DNA of 8,221 nt from SW-9-67-25 sp964471665 (GTDB lineage Archaea > Halobacteriota > Halobacteria > Halobacteriales > Haloarculaceae), in NCBI GenBank assembly GCA_964471665.1, contig CAYYHG010000128.1:1-8221 (forward strand), read 5' to 3'. Numbering within the stretch: the first letter of the stretch is position 1; each line of letters begins with the position of its first letter. Under the pieces are notes generated by a model, which saw nothing but the letters and a program-made list of their open reading frames with translations, ran no database searches and was not told the DNA's origin. Position numbers and translations under genes: made by a program. Of this stretch, positions 6,478 through 8,221 are shown piece after piece.

Positions 6478-6542
6478 TAGTGATTGCTGTAAGCCATTCC
6501 CGGATCGACCCCAGGACGCGACGCGGTCGAAACGGTAATTCG
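6475..6542 (+). repeat. R1 repeat, copy 2, at the 3' end of the maoC-like gene
   Basis: Begins with the MaoC stop and reads TGA TAG TGA, then TTGCTGTAAGCCATT, giving two further in-frame stops. The hairpin TCGACC and GGTCGA (6 bp, 14-nt loop) is kept. It differs from copy 3 at two of the first 39 positions. This copy does not sit between convergent genes: the next gene is on the same strand, so it may end the operon transcript. R2 copy C follows after 15 bp. Confidence 0.8.
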
Positions 6543-6557
6543 ACGCAGTAATATGAG

Positions 6558-6633
6558 ACTGCCGGGTGTGACGACGTGCGGATGTGCACTGTCCCGGGAT
6601 GTTGCTCTTGTGCAGTGACGTACAGCCGGCAGT
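6558..6633 (+). repeat. R2 palindromic repeat, copy C
   Basis: A 76-bp unit in the same orientation and register as copy B. Left end ACTGCCGGGTGT, centre TCCCGGGA (6592-6599), right end ACAGCCGGCAGT. The outer eight bases pair perfectly, but the middle of the arms has drifted, leaving a weaker hairpin than in copy B. Confidence 0.75.
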
Positions 6634-6659
6634 ACGAACCCCCTGTCCGGAAAGACCAC

Positions 6660-6690
6660 AATCTTTATTTGCAATTATTCTACAGTTATT
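6660..6690 (+). promoter_or_regulatory. AT-rich promoter candidate for the small ORF and membrane protein
   Basis: A sharp AT-rich island (TTTATTTGCAATTATTCTAC and following TTATTAG) in GC-rich DNA, with TATA-like boxes at 6664-6670 and about 6674-6680. Transcription from here would leave a leader of roughly 90-100 nt before the ATG at 6790, covering both copies of the 17-bp dyad repeat. Confidence 0.45.
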
Positions 6691-6726
6691 AGACTGTGGC
6701 ACGACGCGACAGCGCAGGTACCACAC

Positions 6727-6743
6727 AGACACCAGTGTCACAC
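6727..6743 (+). repeat. Dyad direct repeat, copy 1 (operator-like)
   Basis: AGACACCAGTGTCACAC contains the perfect dyad GACAC-CA-GTGTC. It recurs 55 bp downstream with one change. Two like-oriented dyads about five helical turns apart in a leader or promoter region resemble paired operators. Confidence 0.5.
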
Positions 6744-6781
6744 TCGTCCGCAGGGACGCACGGACAACACACCACGATTGG

Positions 6782-6798
6782 AGACACCAATGTCACAC
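6782..6798 (+). repeat. Dyad direct repeat, copy 2, over the small-ORF start codon
   Basis: AGACACCAATGTCACAC matches 16 of 17 positions of copy 1; the single change (G to A) turns a GTG into the ATG of the small ORF and breaks one pair of the dyad. A protein bound here, or the RNA hairpin, could affect translation start. Confidence 0.5.
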
Positions 6799-6897
6799 GA
6801 CCGATCCGACACGGGCGGTAGCACGTGTCTCGGCCACGGTACGGGAGTATCGTACGCAGCCAATCCGAACACAGCGGGGGTGAGCCGGGGTGGTTGA
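6790..6897 (+). CDS. Small ORF (35 aa) upstream of and overlapping the membrane-protein gene
   Basis: An unrecognised 35-residue ORF beginning MSHDRSDTGGSTCLGHGTGV. It has a good Shine-Dalgarno site, GGAG at 6780-6783, six bases before the ATG, and its stop overlaps the GTG start of the membrane protein by eight bases, a layout typical of translational coupling. The peptide is Gly/Ser/Thr-rich, not hydrophobic, with one Cys and two of its three His near the middle. It could be a leader peptide that controls the downstream gene, a true small protein, or chance. Strong initiation signals and the overlap favour translation; codon choice is only mildly GC-biased at third positions. Confidence 0.4.
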   Translation: MSHDRSDTGGSTCLGHGTGVSYAANPNTAGVSRGG

Positions 6898-8002
6898 CGT
6901 CGAGCTGGTGGTGACGATGTGCTTTGCTGCCTTCGCCGGCGGCGCCTTCGGCGCGATGATCGGCGCGTTGCACTCGTTCATCTTCGCCGGGTTCGTCATC
7001 ATCATCGGCGAGGCTGTCAACGTGACCGGACGGACGATTGCGGGACTCGACGCGGCGGCGGGCGACCCGGCGGCACTGGGTGCCGTCGGGTTGACGAGCA
7101 ACCTCGGCTTCGGCGCGGTCTTTGGCCCGCACATCGCGTTCGCCGGCGGTGTCGCGGCGACCGCGTACGCGGCGAAGAAGGGTCACATGGACACTGGCTG
7201 GGGGTACCACGAGGGAAAGAACATCTTCTGGTGTGCCAGTCCACACCACCTCGACGTGCTCGCGGTCGGTGGACTCTTTGGCACTGCGGGATACCTGTTT
7301 ACCTTTGCCGTCGGCCAGGTCGGCGCACCCATCGACCCGATTGCCCTGTCGATCGTCGTATCAGCGGCTGCCCACCGCGTTATCCTCGGGTACAGCGTCT
7401 TCGGGACACCCCACGGCGACGGCTTCCTCGACGTCTCGCCGTTCGAACGCGAGGAACTGATCGCCACCGACGGAGGTAACGGGACACCCGAACAGCGTCT
7501 GGCCGTCGAACCCTGGATACCCTGGCACTACCAGTGGGCCGGCGTTCTCGCGCTCGGACTGGTCGCAGGGGCGCTCGCCGGCTACGTCTTCCACCGGTCC
7601 GGGAGCCCTTTCCTCGCTTTCGGCATCAGCGCGGCCAGCATCATGATACTCAACGACGGACTCGACGACAACTACGCCGACTTCAGCATCACGCCGCCGC
7701 TGACCCACCACATGACTCTCTGTGGGAGCGCCGGGGTCCTGGCGTTCTCGGGTGTGGCCATCGCAGAGGCAACGCCGGCGACGGTTGCGGCCGCCGTGCC
7801 GCTGTGGCAGGCGCTTGTTGTCGGTGGGGTATTCGGCGCCGTTGCGGCGCTGTTGGGTGAACTCGCCGAGCGACTCGTCTACGCACACGGCGACACCCAC
7901 TGGGATCCGCCCGCGACGGCCATCGCGCTGACGACGCTGCTCATCGGCCTCCTCGGTTCTATCGGCGTGTTGCCGACCGGCGGCTACGTCCCGACCCTGT
8001 GA
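6890..8002 (+). CDS. Polytopic membrane protein with duplicated halves, possible transporter
   Basis: A 370-aa integral membrane protein that I cannot place in a named family. The start is GTG at 6890, supported by the Shine-Dalgarno-like GGGGGTGA at 6876-6883, six bases upstream. By eye there are about ten hydrophobic segments: 7-27, 30-44, 72-94, 121-142 and 150-170 in the first half; 216-235, 240-255, 273-294, 305-331 and 340-362 in the second. A hydrophilic linker at 171-213 joins them. The halves align: GPHIAFAGG (79-87) with THHMTLCGS (272-280), VGGLFG (126-131) with VGGVFG (311-316), and DP at 149-150 with DP at 339-340. Five segments per half would put the halves in opposite orientations, as in many transporters and some channels. 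The first half has an extra hydrophilic loop at 95-120. Location after the CoA-transferase/MaoC pair hints at organic-acid transport, without direct evidence. Confidence 0.85.
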   Translation: MVDVELVVTMCFAAFAGGAFGAMIGALHSFIFAGFVIIIGEAVNVTGRTIAGLDAAAGDPAALGAVGLTSNLGFGAVFGPHIAFAGGVAATAYAAKKGHMDTGWGYHEGKNIFWCASPHHLDVLAVGGLFGTAGYLFTFAVGQVGAPIDPIALSIVVSAAAHRVILGYSVFGTPHGDGFLDVSPFEREELIATDGGNGTPEQRLAVEPWIPWHYQWAGVLALGLVAGALAGYVFHRSGSPFLAFGISAASIMILNDGLDDNYADFSITPPLTHHMTLCGSAGVLAFSGVAIAEATPATVAAAVPLWQALVVGGVFGAVAALLGELAERLVYAHGDTHWDPPATAIALTTLLIGLLGSIGVLPTGGYVPTL

Positions 8003-8009
8003 TGGACTG

Positions 8010-8023
8010 ACGGTTGCAACCGT
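8010..8023. terminator. Short perfect palindrome after the membrane-protein gene
   Basis: ACGGTTGCAACCGT is a perfect 14-bp palindrome seven bases beyond the membrane-protein stop, between it and R1 copy 3 of the convergent gene. It may help end transcription or be a protein site. It lacks a T-rich tail, so the terminator call is tentative. Confidence 0.35.
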
Positions 8024-8087
8024 GTACCGGGTCGACTGCGTGCGTTCGTGCGGTCGATCCGGGAATGGCTTACAGCAATCAGTATCA
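8020..8087 (-). repeat. R1 repeat, copy 3, at the 3' end of the zinc-ribbon gene
   Basis: On the minus strand it begins with the TGA stop of the zinc-ribbon gene and matches copy 1 at 35 and copy 2 at 37 of the first 39 positions. The hairpin TCGACCGC and GCAGTCGA is kept with one C-A mismatch. It has drifted most after position 56. It lies between two convergent genes, as copy 1 does. Confidence 0.75.
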
Positions 8088-8221
8088 GCCTTCCCACTCG
8101 ACGAACTCGCCGGCGGAACAGACCTCGCACGTTTCCGGCGGCGTGTAGTGGCCCTCGTCGTCGGTTCCCGGATTGTGGTGACCCGCGTAGACTGTTCGAC
8201 ACTCCGTACAGTAGTACAGGT
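8085..8221 (-). CDS. Zinc-ribbon protein, C-terminal part (5' end outside window)
   Basis: The last 45 codons of a minus-strand gene that continues beyond the window. The visible tail has two Cys pairs: YYCTECRTVYAG, then after about 24 residues TCEVCSAGEFVEW, ending EG. This C-x2-C...C-x2-C pattern is a zinc ribbon, common in small haloarchaeal proteins that bind nucleic acid or act as partners of larger enzymes. The function cannot be set from this part. Convergent with the membrane-protein gene, 82 bp apart; its stop is the first triplet of R1 copy 3. Confidence 0.7.
   Translation of the reverse strand, partial: LYYCTECRTVYAGHHNPGTDDEGHYTPPETCEVCSAGEFVEWEG

Noticed and set aside
6584..6883. 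99-codon frame on + before the membrane protein
   Set aside because: It starts within R2 copy C, crosses the AT-rich promoter region and has no coding character.
1..8221. CRISPR array, tRNA or rRNA genes
   Set aside because: No regularly spaced direct repeats with unique spacers, and no cloverleaf or rRNA-like segments were seen; R1 and R2 are dispersed and hairpin-forming.
8085..8221. Possible transposase fragment at the right edge
   Set aside because: The two Cys pairs and acidic residues fit a small zinc-ribbon protein better; no transposase motif is visible in the 45 residues present.

Overview
This window comes from a halophilic archaeon (class Halobacteria). The DNA is GC-rich with strong G/C preference at third codon positions. 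The proteins are Asp/Glu-rich and Lys-poor. Most start codons have a TATA-like box about 28 bp upstream and no Shine-Dalgarno site, the leaderless arrangement typical of haloarchaea. I cannot name the genus from the sequence alone.

Layout, left to right. (1) The last codons of an upstream gene and a complete GMC-family FAD oxidoreductase on + (24-1733). (2) A convergent MscS-type mechanosensitive channel on - (1845-2726). (3) A gap of about 650 bp (2727-3373) with no convincing large gene. It holds the channel promoter, a palindromic repeat, a doubtful 47-codon ORF and an 81-bp near-perfect inverted repeat. (4) A divergent catabolic-looking cluster: an IclR-family regulator on - (3374-4132), then on + an acetyl-CoA hydrolase/succinate CoA-transferase-type enzyme (4394-5881) and a MaoC-type hot-dog hydratase (5914-6477). 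(5) A repeat-dense spacer, a 35-codon small ORF (6790-6897) and an overlapping 370-aa polytopic membrane protein of unknown family (6890-8002). (6) The 3' end of a zinc-ribbon protein on - (8085 to the window edge).

How the genes may work together (inference): the CoA-transferase would load CoA onto an organic acid and the MaoC protein would hydrate the resulting enoyl-CoA. The divergent IclR regulator would control both; a 13-bp direct repeat lies just downstream of each of the two facing TATA-like boxes. The membrane protein could be a transporter for the same substrate, but only proximity supports that. Its two halves look like copies of each other with five membrane segments each, which suggests an inverted-repeat transporter or channel fold.

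The most unusual content is non-coding. A 68-bp repeat (R1) occurs three times, and in every copy its first three bases are the TGA stop codon of the adjacent gene; it carries a conserved hairpin. A second 75-76-bp palindromic repeat (R2) also occurs three times, always upstream of a gene. A duplicated 17-bp dyad motif precedes and overlaps the start of the small ORF before the membrane protein.
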